Origin: Ceratothoa steindachneri
Taxonomy: Eukaryota > Arthropoda > Malacostraca > Isopoda > Cymothoidae
Length of the DNA stretch: 64,000 nt
NCBI GenBank assembly: GCA_963969495.1
Contig: OZ018318.1
Span: forward strand, 98,051,413 to 98,115,412
Direction: 5' to 3'
Position numbers and translations under genes: made by a program. The notes beneath the pieces were generated by a model. The model saw only the letters and a list, made by a program, of their open reading frames with translations. It searched no databases and had not been told where the DNA came from. Positions 49,557-60,589 of this stretch are shown here, piece after piece. Each line of letters opens with the position of its first letter. The first letter of the stretch is position 1.

Positions 49557-50450
49557 ATGTCTTCATTTGACCAGTTTAAATTGAAATGCGCATCCCTTAG
49601 TTTATTTGTAAAGGACCTTCTGTCCTATATACAAAAAGAAGAGAGAGCCGAGAGATTAGAAAGAAGAGACAAAGAGAACCAGAGAAAGAGAGAGAAGAAA
49701 GAGAAAGCATCCGACAACATGAATGGAAATGAGTAGAGCGAGGAGCGAAAAGCTCTCCGTCAACTCGCGGAATGACATCTCACAAACTGCGTCCGTGAAG
49801 CTTCCCGTTTACAAGGAAGGAGAAGATTTGGGGTCATATTTAACGCATTTTAAAAAGATCTTCGAGCCAAACAACTGGAACATTAAAGCAGATAGTGTCG
49901 CTAAACTCCTACCGATATATATTTATATCTCTCCCGTCGGAGGCAACGATCGACTATTCGACGTTGAAATCCAAATTGCTGGCTGGGTATAACATGACGC
50001 CCGATTTCTACCGCGTTAAATTTTGTCAGGGCGTATACAGCCCAACCAAACTTTTCGACAGTATGGGTATACGCTTCTGAGAGATTTCAACTTCTGGATC
50101 GATTCTACGCGAGTATGAAGCGTTAGTCGATTTCATTCTGAAGGAGAAGCTTATGGCTTCGTTTTGTTCTGAGATTCGATCTTTTGTGAAGGATGGAGGT
50201 GTTTCACCTTCAAGGCAAAGGTAAAAGTGGCAAACTAAAATATACACCCCGTGACCCTAGCAAGGTTGTATAAATACTTAGCCCTTCCAAGCCCAGAAAC
50301 TTTTCTTCGTCGGAACCCCATGACGTCATCCCATTCTCGTCAAATACACCTTCGTCATACTTTCCTAGGAGGCCCACCGTGTGTTTATCCTGCGGTATTG
50401 AAGGATATTTGAGGACCAACTACCCTCAGAACTCGCAATTCCATTCTAGT
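49557..50450 (+). pseudogene. Gypsy gag remnant
   Basis: From an ATG at 49557 the protein starts MSSFDQFKLKCASLSLFVKD, followed by a highly charged Glu/Arg/Lys stretch and a stop at 49733. A shifted frame then gives KLPVYKEGEDLGSYLTHFKK and FEPNNWNIKADSVAKLLPI, a Gypsy capsid-type segment, and YSTLKSKLLAGYNMTPDFYR. VDFILKEKLMASFCSEIRSF follows. The zinc knuckle survives as VCLSCGIEGYLRTNYP near 50378: the two Cys are kept, but the His and the third Cys are both Tyr. Frameshifts and stops separate the pieces. It begins the coding part of the element that runs to 53.2 kb. Confidence 0.8.
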
Positions 50451-50499
50451 TCTCTCAATTAACTGCACCAAATTTGTACACCCCCACGCCAACACCGTC

Positions 50500-51000
50500 G
50501 GAAATTGTACCGCCTTCTCCTGCCGCTGACCTTTGGGGTTAATTTTTTGTTCGATAAGAGCTCTCCGGGAAGCTTGAAAGTTGAGATTGAAACAGTAAAT
50601 ATCTTCTGGGTCTCCACTCTCTTTCGGTATACAGGGTGTACGTGTATTGTGGTGTTGGACGAGCTACTTCCCTTGATGGCTCTGAACCATGAGAAGTTTG
50701 CGGTAGTACAACATGATTACCTGGGGATGCCAATTGATTCCCCATCGTAAAAAGCTTTATTGAATACGTCTACTCCTGTGGTTCAACCCGCCTTCACGCG
50801 TTCCCAGATGAAAAAGGAAGCAGATGCACCCACTTTCCTTGAGACCTCCTGCGACACTGAGTTCATCAGCGTCCTGAATAAGGAATTCACTAAAAAGCAA
50901 AAGAACTGCGAAGCACTCCACCGTTTCTGGACCAAAGCTCTTAATAAGGTTCAGAAGTCTACCCGCACTAATAAAGTCGTTTCTTAGGTCGGGAAAATGA
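50500..51000 (+). pseudogene. Gypsy aspartic protease and linker remnant
   Basis: The frame 50505-50750 reads PGSLKVEIETVNIFWVSTLF, then YTGCTCIVVLDELLP. The catalytic DTG of retroelement proteases has become YTG. HEKFAVVQHDYLG matches the same segment in the copy at 16.0 kb (HKKFAVVHDYLG). The frame 50760-50985 continues with VVQPAFTRSQMKKEADA, the linker seen between protease and the next pol module, and charged sequence. The protease is inactive. Confidence 0.7.
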
Positions 51001-51094
51001 CCTCCTGTACCACGCCTGGTTAGAAAGCAACAGTTCTGAGGTCCATGTATTATTCAACCCCCTTTCGTAGGTCACCACATATAAGAAACTGCCC

Positions 51095-52130
51095 CTGATA
51101 GTCTTTTTTTGCCACTTCAGCCATACTAAAATGGCTCAGAGAATTTTTAAATATTTTTATTGGCCCGGTGCTGCAGATTACATCCTTAATTATTGCTGTT
51201 CGTGTGGTATATGTCAAAGGACAGTCGCAAAAGAACGCGTCAGACCCGCTCCACTGCAGAAGGAACTCATCATATATGAAGCACTTCGCCCGTGTGACAA
51301 TCACCTTGATTAGCCCAATTCTGCTCCATCAAGTGAAGGATACAGCTTCATGTTTACCCTCGTTGATTTTGTCATCCGTCTCCCTGAAGCGGTACCCTTA
51401 AAGAAGATCGATAGTATCACCTGCGCCGATGCGCTCATTTCTATCTTCTCCCGAGTCGAAATACCCAAGGAGGTATTATCCGATCGAGGCCGCCAATTTA
51501 CCTCTGAATTAATGGTGTACGTCGGCAAGCCCCTTTCTAATGGTAAACCCCTTTTTACAACTCCCTATCACCTCGCCGCAAACGGAATGTGCAAAAGGTT
51601 TAACAGTTCATTAAAATCCATCCTGAAGAAGTTCTGCCGTGACGACCCCCGAGAGTGGCATATATATTTGCCGGTAGCTTTGTTCGCCTACTAGTAAATA
51701 TAGCATCGCACTTTAGGATTCGCTTCCTTTAGAATTGATAAATGGTCGGAACGTCTGAGCCCGCTGAGCATTTTAAAAGAACAGTTTTCAAATCAAGAAT
51801 TGGACTGAAAAATATAATCTCCCTACGCTTATCTATTGAACTTTGGCAAGGGTTAGAAAAGTGTGCTGAAATTGCTTTTCAGAACGCGGGCACAAGCTTA
51901 TACCAATAAAAATCGTATTTTGATCAAAAGTCTAAGGAGCGTAGATTCAAACCCCGTGAGGAAGTTTATTATTAATCCCCACCGAGAATAATAAACTCCT
52001 AAGTCAATGGAAGGGCCCCTTCCCCGTCACTGAAATTCGCGGCCACGTTGAATATCTCATTCGAACTCCGTCTGTGGACAAGATATGCCACATGAACATG
52101 CTCAAATGGTACCACCGCCAAGCTTAGATA
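51095..52130 (+). pseudogene. Gypsy integrase: zinc-binding, catalytic core and C-terminal region
   Basis: The zinc-binding part reads CHFSHTKMAQRIFKYFYWPG, then YCCSCGICQRTVAKERVRPA, with the paired Cys kept. The core (51350-51694) gives FTLVDFVIRLPEAVPLKKID (first Asp), VLSDRGRQFTSELM (second Asp) and HLAANGMCKRFNSSLKSILK. The third catalytic residue, Glu in the usual NGxVERFNxxLK, is Lys. The C-terminal region, in other frames, reads GPFPVTEIRGHVEYLIRTPS and ICHMNMLKWYHRQA at 52010-52125. The order is unusual: this module lies before the RT, not after it. Confidence 0.85.
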
Positions 52131-52164
52131 GACCAATAATATCGTGGACATTGATAAGGAGTAA

Positions 52165-53170
52165 GCCATGGAAGTAGACCTCCCCATAGATTCACTAAAT
52201 GTGGTTCAAGTGGTTTGCATAAAACAGGACAAGGATTACTTCGCGCGCACCGTGTCCAGCGACACCGATTCACAGTCATCCGACTTAGACGTTAACGCCT
52301 AGCTGCATCAGCTACTGAGTCATTTTGGAGACGTGATATCCGTGATTCCCGGCTAAGGCAATCAGTTTGAGCATGGTATTATTTTACCCAAACTGGAGCC
52401 TGTTCGTTCCAACCCGTACCCTCCTCGCATCCATTTAAGAGAGGTCTTCAACGCAGAATTTACTAAATGTTAAAGTTAAAGATAATAAAACCCTCTTAAT
52501 CTAGTGACTGATCCCCGATTTTGTTAGGGATGAAGTCAAACGGGTCATATAGGCTGTGCGTCGATTTTAGGAAACTTAATACTTTGATCTTGTTTGATCC
52601 TGAGCCTATCCCCTTGAACGACCAAAACCTCCATTTATTTGAAGAGGCCAATTGGATTACTGAATTAGACCTATGTAAAACTTATTTTCAAATTCCCCTC
52701 AAGGCAGGTGTAAAGAGATACACGGATTTCTCTACAGACAAGGGCTTAATGCAATCCAGCCGTATACCTTTTGGCTTTGTGACGGCTTGTAGTAATTACA
52801 ACCCTAAGATGCTTAGAATATTAGACGGGTTGGCAAACGTGACTTTTTATTTTGAAAACATTTACGGGACACCTCGGGAGTGGGACCATCACGTGATCAC
52901 CCTCCAGGCCCTGTTGCGTCGTTTGCGCGAGCACAGATTCACAATCGTCCACACAACGTGCTATTTTGCTTATGGTACGATTGAATACCTTAGCTTTCAC
53001 ATTGGGAACAATCAATTGCCACCCCCCACCCTCCAGGAAGACAAACTCTGCGCTATTGTGAAAATGCTCCATCCATACAAATAGAAGCTGCTAAGATCCT
53101 TCAGGAGATCTACTTTTTTCTATAGCCGCTTCGTCCCCCATTTGCGACTTTTAATAATCATCTAGGGTTT
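52165..53170 (+). pseudogene. Gypsy reverse transcriptase placed after integrase
   Basis: The lead-in LLSHFGDVISVIPG, FEHGIILPKLEPVRSNPY and NAEFTKC (52300-52470) is the segment that normally precedes a Gypsy RT. The frame 52521-53084 reads NGSYRLCVDFRKLNTLILFD, PEPIPLNDQNLHLFEEANWI, TELDLCKTYFQIPLK (motif A, Asp kept), MPFG-type IPFGFVTACSNYN, and FYFENIYGTPREWDHH, where the catalytic DD pair is EN. TIEYLSFHIG and, after a stop, KLLRSFRRSTFFYSRFVPHL follow. There is no RNase H. A purine-rich tract and LTR-like sequence begin 40 bases later, so the element ends with the RT. Confidence 0.85.
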
Positions 53171-53199
53171 GTCAGATGTCACTTTTTTTAAAAAAGTAA

Positions 53200-53218
53200 C
53201 ATTTTGGGAATGGAGGAG
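53200..53218 (+). other. Putative polypurine tract
   Basis: GGGAATGGAGGAG followed by TTGTCAAG: a purine run directly before a TG start, as at the boundary between internal region and 3' LTR. Confidence 0.55.
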
Positions 53219-53420
53219 TTGTCAAGAATAAAGGTTCTTTGCCGCCATGTGCCCAGTCGAAACCACGAGTCAGACAACGCCGAGCGAGAGCCTTGGGAAC
53301 AGTCTCTTTAGCAAACTGCTTTCAGCGATAAAAAAGAGATTGGAATGTCAAACGCGCGCCTCTGTCGCCTCCCGGACCGTTATCAACAAACCACCGCGAG
53401 GGTACTTCCCAATCCTCCGC
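53219..53420 (+). repeat. Putative start of the 3' LTR
   Basis: Begins TGTCAAGAATAAAGG and matches the fragment at 48146-48310. The true right end is unclear: 53420-54130 is non-coding and finds no visible match near 49.2-49.5 kb, where the rest of a 5' LTR would be expected. Confidence 0.5.
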
Positions 53421-54894
53421 GCCCTGTTTGATCAAGGAGAGCCCCCCTCCTCCTTGCCTTGAAGCAGTAACGGTTCCGGCTGGTCCCTATAAATTCATGG
53501 TCCCAATTGAACATCGACAGTATAGGCCTGCCATTCTCAACGAGAGACTTTATTCTTTAGCGCGCTCCGTTTCCCTACGTGCTCGAAGGCAAGAATTATA
53601 CCAAGGATCTAAGCGCTAGTAAACTGACCCATCTTTGCTTTCGCTACATTTCCTTTGGCACGAATGGTCCCGCCATTTAATGTTACTACTAGATGTTAAG
53701 CTTCCGGTTTTAAAGTTGCTCGAATAACCAACCGTTCCACGTTTTATCTCTTAAAGTCTCAAACCAAAGACAGGCTGAGACGAATTATCTGTGGCATCTT
53801 TGCTAGTCATCCCTAACTGTGTACATACATATCGAGGCTCCTTATGACCTCCCGAACACTCACGTAGAACTCGCCCCTCCTCACTCTAAGTAGCTCTGTT
53901 AGATCGATTACTGTAAACATCGAGTATCCATTGCCATTATTTCATTCTAAATATTTATTCTGTCTTCTGTGTAAATTATTTAAATTTATTTTTGATGCTA
54001 CCTTTCCATCGGCCTTATATCCCGCAGCACTCTATTGTTTATTATTTAAATTCCTCGCACTTATTATAGAAGCTTCTTCCCTTCTCCCTTACTTCTTTTC
54101 CCATTTCTGTCGCGACCAGAATTAATCGCCCACTCATTTCGTGTAGAAGGAAACATATATGTTTGACAGACATTCTACGACAGTATCAATTGTAATAAAC
54201 ACGTCAAAATACAAAACAAATAAAAAAAGACAAAGCGATATACATAGAGAGGTTGAAATGGAACCGCACAATTATATAATTAAAGATAGAACAAAGAAAC
54301 TAATAGAAAAACTAAAGAAGAATTAAGAGATTAAATCAGGGCATAGATTGCTAAAATAGAGGAGACATAACACTCCCTCTTTCCAACTTATACATGAAAG
54401 CTCGATCAGGAGATGAAGATAGCTACACGTTTCTAAAAATGCTTAGGTTATCTTTCCCAATTTTACGACCTACTTAAACATGTACAACGCAATACATTTT
54501 TACAATATATTTACTAGGAAAAAAAGAGTCAGGAAAGACCTAAACCATCAGTAGAACGAATTAAAACAATGGTCTGAACGCTTAAAAACAATTTTTCTAA
54601 TAGATAACATGAAATAAGTAAGAAGGATAGCATGATGCTCAACAAAAACTCGCTAAAGTATCTATTTTGAATCATCATTTACTACAAAACGGAAAGACAT
54701 TAGTATGACTGTCGACGTATGGCCCAGTGTACGGGAATAAGCGCACACAGGTTCTAAGGTAGGCCAAGCAGGGCGACAACTGCTATTGTTCTAAGAGTGT
54801 GATTTGAAAAGATAGCTGCAGCGGTTTGATCAAGGAATATTCCAAACACAACGACAAAAAATTTTTTAATACACACTAAATAAAAGGCACAACA

Positions 54895-54896
<2 letters not shown>
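53421..54896. other. No gene recognised
   Basis: The first part may be the rest of the LTR. From 54130 it is A-rich with no motif. Confidence 0.4.

Positions 54897-54930
<34 letters not shown>
54897..54930. repeat. (TA)n microsatellite
   Basis: Short TA tract before a GC-richer block. Confidence 0.95.
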
Positions 54931-54933
<3 letters not shown>

Positions 54934-54999
54934 TACTTGAATAAAACGGAATTAGGTTCCGAATACTAATTTGATCACCAGGGTTATTGAATTGTTATA

Positions 55000-55930
55000 A
55001 TGGGAGATTTAGTTCCTTTGAGCCTCGTGAGTAAAGCGGGGCACACGCAGGGAAGAGGTCTTGGTGGCCTCGATTATTCACAAGGGTGGACGAAAACCAG
55101 CAGCAGATGGGGCTTCTTTCTCGAAAATTGTTACCTCAAGAGGTAACCATAAGCAGTTCGGAGGGGGAAGGTGTCTTCTCCAAACGCAGATTGAGCGAGC
55201 TATCTGGACTCTTGTCCTCAAGAAGTCATCGGTCAAACTTCGAAAAGGGCGGGGTGGGGAGATGAAATGACTTCTCCACGCTCGGCTTTAGCGAGCTAAC
55301 GGGCCCCTTGTCCTCAAGAGGTCACAAGAAAAACCTCCAAGGACGGCTTCTTCAATCCTCGATTAGAAGGTGGTTGAGAAAGGCTGACGTTGCCTCACGA
55401 GATTCTTCTCCCTAACCCGAAGATACTGGCGTGATGTCCAGCTCTTCCGTGGCTTGCGACCATCACTTACACTTCTCGGGAGAGAGCTTCGTTGAATCGA
55501 ACTCCTTTCGTGTATGTGTCGTCTAACCAAATCTCTCTGTAATCCTTGGGAGGGTGCATATATACTCGAAGTTCTCCAAAACAGGGAGAGAGAGAGGCCT
55601 TCTCACACCCTCGTTATAGGCCGTGAGAACCGAGCGTCTTCATGCAGGAAAGTGTGAGAGGCAGAGACCAGCGGCAAGACGGACGACCTGCGGGTGGAGC
55701 CATTAAATTTGTTCGCGGCGAACCTACAAAATAGATGAGTAATCGCCTGACCGCGGGGGTGAGGGGATGAAGACGGCTGAGAGGTAACCTTTAATTTCAG
55801 TGTCATGCCTGGGTGTGAATTTTGCAGTGACCAGGCGGTAAGTCCAAAAAAGGTGAAGTCGGAGGAGGGGGAGAGTATCGGCACGCTTTCTCTCCTGAAG
55901 TAATATCTTAGGAGCGGGGGAAATAATATT
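55000..55930. repeat. GC-richer block with a ~96-bp tandem repeat
   Basis: The segment CTTCTCCA..C....TT.AGCGAGC through GTCCTCAAGA.GTCA recurs at 55175 and 55271 (period 96). A more divergent third unit lies upstream, its CCTCAAG at 55134. The rest of the block to 55930 is GC-rich without motifs, with GTGCATATATACTCG at 55555 as a possible TATA element. It may be an LTR with internal repeats. Confidence 0.6.
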
Positions 55931-56756
55931 ATTCTATGGGATCCCTCTACAATGACCTCCATGCAACCTATCATTCATTTGCAAACCTACTACTTATTTA
56001 CTCTTATTCCTCTCTCTCTATCTCTCTCTCTAACTCTCTAACTCTCTCTCCTCCCTGTTTGCCTTCTGGCTTCCTCGCCGTTGCTTTCGAAGTCAGTCAG
56101 GGTTCTAGATGGAGCGGATGGAAGGGGCTCGGTGAAACTTTCACTGTCTCTCATCTACCAACTTTTCTTTCCTTATATTTAATTTCAAGCTCAATTCGAA
56201 GGGCTCCTTTTCCTTTCTCACGCACTACGCTTTGCTAAACTAGACACTAGTAAATGAAGAAAGGTCAAGCAGAAGGGAGAAGGAAGACGTGAGTTTCGCG
56301 GAAAGACATTTTCTTCGATTAAAATTGCGCCTGAGATACATGCTTACTTAGCTTGGTAGATGAGAGCTCCTGTTGCTAAGTACGAGAGTATCCACGAAAT
56401 AGGGATCATCCACACTTTGCGCTATTTAACTTCTATTTTTTTCATATTGTTGCAACAAAACACAAACTCCTCGGTAGCTTGATATATTGAACCATGGAAG
56501 GAAGCCAGATTAGGTGGGGGTTACAGAGTGCGCTATTAGGAATGCATTCAATGAGCTAACAGGTACACACAGAATAGGGATTAACCATCTAGACTCTTCC
56601 TTTTTTAGAGTAAAAAATATGGGCCCCCTTACGAGGACCTTGGAAAACGAATTATTTAGCGAATAACCATGAGAATAACACCAAATGGACGAAGTGGACA
56701 TGCAAAGAAGCTACCCAGAGGATATTCACTGACCTCCAAATCTTCTCTTTAACTGC
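55931..56756. other. No gene recognised; CT-rich microsatellite
   Basis: CT-rich tract at about 56004-56055 (TCTCTCTC/AACTCTC). The open frame 55936-56238 runs through it and has no motif. Confidence 0.5.
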
Positions 56757-58990
56757 TTGGACTTACCAACGTGGTTTATGATAATATACCCCTTGAAAAA
56801 GTTTTTGGGAACAACCTTTATCCTCGTCATAAAGCAACACTCTCAAAAAGTAAACCTAGAAGCAAAAACCACATCACAGTTCACAGCAATTAGGATTGTG
56901 GTTTGTTTAAATATAGAACTCAGGGTTAGGACGCTTACGCCGCAAGAGATAAAAGATGAATTGGAACAGAAACAACAATAGCTAAAGATATGTGATAAAA
57001 TCGTGAGTAAAAACAATGAAATGACCTTCATGATTATAAAAGAAGGACTCAACGCATTTGGTGCTGAGGACCCTACCGCACCATGGTCATATCTTACCCT
57101 AAAAGAAAAGACATTTTAAAATATTATTCAATAATAGAAAACAAGTCATTTTCATAAGAGAAATAACTGCTTATTGTACACAGAATGGATATACAAACAG
57201 AAACAACGGGGGCAGGCACCTGAGGACGAGACAAAATAGGGATATGCTACAAAAGCTAGTGCCTAAATTCCCGACCTACAACAACAACACCGTAGCATCA
57301 AAATAACTTCAACCTTCCTGTTAATTACTACTTAAACCCCCTGGAAATCTCAATTAGCGACCACGTAGCATCCCTGCTTACAGTTAGCTAACTCCCCATA
57401 CAGACGCCCTCCAATGCATGGAAGGCTTATCTTCAAGCATACTGGACAATATATAAAGGAATCCTCATATAATATGACCTGAAGATATTCAAGGAAGTGA
57501 TAATAGAAGAAATTGATAAGGAGTTCCAAGAGATTAGAAAAGCGTTGATAACCTCAGATAATGTGCATTTCTTGAAAGAATGCTTAGACCCATCCAGAAC
57601 TTCAAATCGTCACCTGAAATGATCGATAAGAACGTGAAAATAAGAATGATTCTAGAAGAGATACGTAGGGATAAACCAACCAGAGAACTCTACAACGATC
57701 TAAGAAGGAAAAAGAGAGAGATTATGATATAGATTATGGAAAAAACAAGAAGAATAATGGAACAGACTTATCCACAAGATAAACGAGGAATGATCGTCAA
57801 AAGAATTCTAGAAATGGGTAATCAGAATGAAAGACAAGACATCATTGAAAAGGTTGACATTTAAATATGAAAAAGGAAATAAGCTGGAAGAGGAAAACGA
57901 TGTTGAAAGATTATTCAGAACATGAGAAGAAAGTTTTTATATCAGTGAAAATCTGATTATCGAACCCAATCAAATAATAGAAATAAGTCACGTCCACCAC
58001 TTTCTGGAGCTAAATAGGAACGAGAACGAAGGAATTGAAAGCATCATCACCACCGAAGCGCTTATTTGGACAATAAGCAGCTTTAACAGAAATCAGAAGG
58101 GTCTTCAGGTATCCCAAGGAAGGGATACCTGGTTATCTAATTAGTATTCGGAAGGGTTAAGAACATTTCAATGCATGCCTGAATACAGAATAAAATAGTA
58201 CAACTAGAAATTAACAATAAAATACAAATAATTATGTGCAAATATATCATGTATAGATACATGTATACAGAGACAGTCAGTCACCGTAGAAAATGATATA
58301 TGTTCAAACCCTGCGTCCACCTGGATTGCTTTTCAGCCCAGCATTGTAATCTACATATCTCCACCAGAGACATCACAGCTCCAGCCAGCGAAGCCTGCCT
58401 GAACATACAGTCCGCGAATCACATAACACAATTGATTATGTGACCAAATAAACACAGGATTTCAAGCGAGAACAATAGGAAAAGAAATCAGACGAATTAA
58501 TTAAGACAAAGAGAAATGAAAAATTAACAGGAGTAATAAAAATTAAAAATTATACCAGTTTACAGAAAAATGAAAGCAGACATGTACGTAGAAGCTGGAA
58601 GATATAAATAAAGTAATGAATGAAAAGTGATGGGGTCAACAATAACTAAATTACGTTACACGAAACTCAAAACTGAGAGTAATGTGAAAGGAGAAATCTG
58701 GCTTAAACTAATGTAGTAACTAAGATGGCTCAGTCTCCATGACAAGAAAATATAACAATCAATAATGCAACCAACACTAATCAATCAGACTAATGAGATG
58801 TGTACATCCACCAATTAAATCTTTCTAAAGTTCGCGAGAATACAAAAACAAGCAATATATCTCATAACAAGCACGATAAGGATAGAATGCAAAAAAAATG
58901 GAAAATCTCCATAGAGAAGAAAGAATTCAACACTTAAATAAAAATACTTGATAATAGAGCGAAAGCACTCATTGTAAAGATACGATAAAA
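56757..58990 (+). pseudogene. LINE remnant: ORF1, endonuclease end and RT C-terminus
   Basis: The open frame 56757-56981 reads RIVVCLNIELRVRTLTPQEI and KDELEQKQQ. After a stop it continues EMTFMIIKEGLNAFGAE. This spacing matches the RRM-like region of Jockey-type ORF1 proteins (usual form V.NL.....EEIKxEL......V, then A...GL..F). Further on, SISDHVASLLTVS near 57350 is the endonuclease terminal SDH block. ALITSDNVHFLKEC, KREIMI and NRNKSRPPLSGAK are weak RT-proximal scraps. FLKVREYKNKQYI.QAR near 58830 and DNRAKALI near 58950 resemble the C-terminal tail. Dense stops make it one of the oldest copies here. Confidence 0.5.
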
Positions 58991-59783
58991 GATTGCGGAA
59001 AAACTAGCCAATGAAATAGTATGAAGGGCCAGATGTGGTCTCCATCTACTCCTTTCAATTAGGATTGTGGAAATGAATATAAAAGAAAAAGAGGAAGATA
59101 AATTTACATACAAAACAAAAAATATGAAGTCCGGGTAAGAAAAGAAAACAAACCTTCTCCCTTTTGGCACATGAAAGGGGGGAAAGTTTGAAGAGAATAG
59201 TACGGTGTCTACTCATAGCCCCCACCCTCCTCCTTTGCTCCTAAAGGAACAATTGGGGTTGGTGTGGGTGGGCGCTCGCTTAGTGCAGTTTTTTGCTCTC
59301 TTACACCTTTATCCTATTCTATATGATGTATTCTTTGCTACTCTCGTTTGTCGTACAACTGCTCCACCGTAAAGGAGGCAAGCCTCAAGCCACCACTTCA
59401 AGAAGTAAGAAAACTTCCTGCCGAAGTTTTATGAAGGAAGGTGAAAGCTCATGGATAATTTTATGTGCCAAATAAAATGAGTAAAGGCGAAATACAATCG
59501 GGTCTTGAATAAAAACTACAGTAGCAGCCATAATGGTTCGGACACAGGTTCCATCACAAAACTTACAGTTTCTTCAAAGCAAATAATAGTAAGAAATGCA
59601 TGATAAATTACAGATTTAAAATAAGTATGGCTATAAATTGTGCATGCTAAGAGGTATTAAAATGCAATTTGCGTGCAAAATAGCATCGTTATTCCAAAAA
59701 TATGTTGATCAAGATTATTCCGACTGATAACACGAAAGAGATATATGAGAAGGTAAAATGATCAACAAATGATTTAAAATTAA
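58991..59783. other. No gene recognised
   Basis: Mixed composition; the open frame 59293-59475 has no motif. Confidence 0.4.
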
Positions 59784-60330
59784 TTATTTTGTGACAATAT
59801 AAAAGTACTTTGTATGTAGATCTTTACTATCAATCACTGACATCTTCTGCAATAGGAGCCCAATAACCAAATGCATACTTCTGCTGTTATTTTTTTCCAT
59901 TTCTCTTGTAATTTGTCCGATAGTTCTTCGACGGTCGTTGAGTTTCTCTCTTTACTTGTTTATCTTAGCGTCTTCCCCAAATTCTTAATAGGAAATTCTT
60001 CAATAACTTGCTGTGTGGCAAGGTGCATTCTCCTGCATGAAAATTGCAGGTTTGGCAGGTGCGGTTTTCATATAGAAAAAAAGCATGTGTATGCATAAGT
60101 TCTTTATACACTTGTACATTCACTGCCCTGGAAGCAGACAAGTTGGCGTCTACCTTCCGCAGAAATTATGCAAAAACACCATAACGCTTTCTCAATTAAA
60201 TTTGATGATCCTCTTCACGCATTTCACCGAAAACCCTGGGCAACAAAGAACTTTTTTGTCTGGTGCCTGGATTATTTCAACGAATTCTTAAGTGATGTTG
60301 CTTCTGCTAAATTCGAAAATAACTTCAGTT
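59784..60330 (-). pseudogene. Tc1-like transposase, C-terminal half
   Basis: On the minus strand: PGFSVKCVKRIIKFN near 60230, ESVMVFLHNFCGR (usual GSVMVWGCFS), IFMQENAPCHTASY near 60030, where the catalytic Asp of MQDNAPCH is Glu, then a shift. EELSDKLQEKWKKITAEVCI follows near 59920, and RRCQ near 59845, ending at a stop near 59784. The segment with the third catalytic acid (usual SPDLNPIENxW) is reduced to FPIKNLGKTL. The N-terminal DNA-binding half and the inverted ends were not found. Confidence 0.75.
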
Positions 60331-60589
60331 TTTCTCTATCAGTTCTAGTTTTCTGTTCCTCTTCTTTCCCATTTGGCTATATTATATGCTAAAAATGCGC
60401 CTAGAAAAATTTCCAATTGCTTACATGAGTTGATATTAGTGATTTGTAGTGGAATAAACAAGACTGTTTCTTTAACAAAGTATTTTATTCATACAAGAGG
60501 TTAAGAATATGAAGCAATAAAGAGAGCATAACACATAAACAAAGCCCAAATATAAATTCAAAATTAAAAATGCACGTTGGCAAAGATTT
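60331..60589. other. Spacer between two minus-strand remnants
   Basis: AT-rich, no motif. It may contain the end of either element. Confidence 0.4.

Noticed and set aside
55603..55974. 123-residue minus-strand open frame
   Set aside because: No motif and no start context; the GC-rich block simply has few stops.
58295..58330. Possible tRNA B-box (GTTCAAACCCT)
   Set aside because: No A-box or cloverleaf can be drawn around it.
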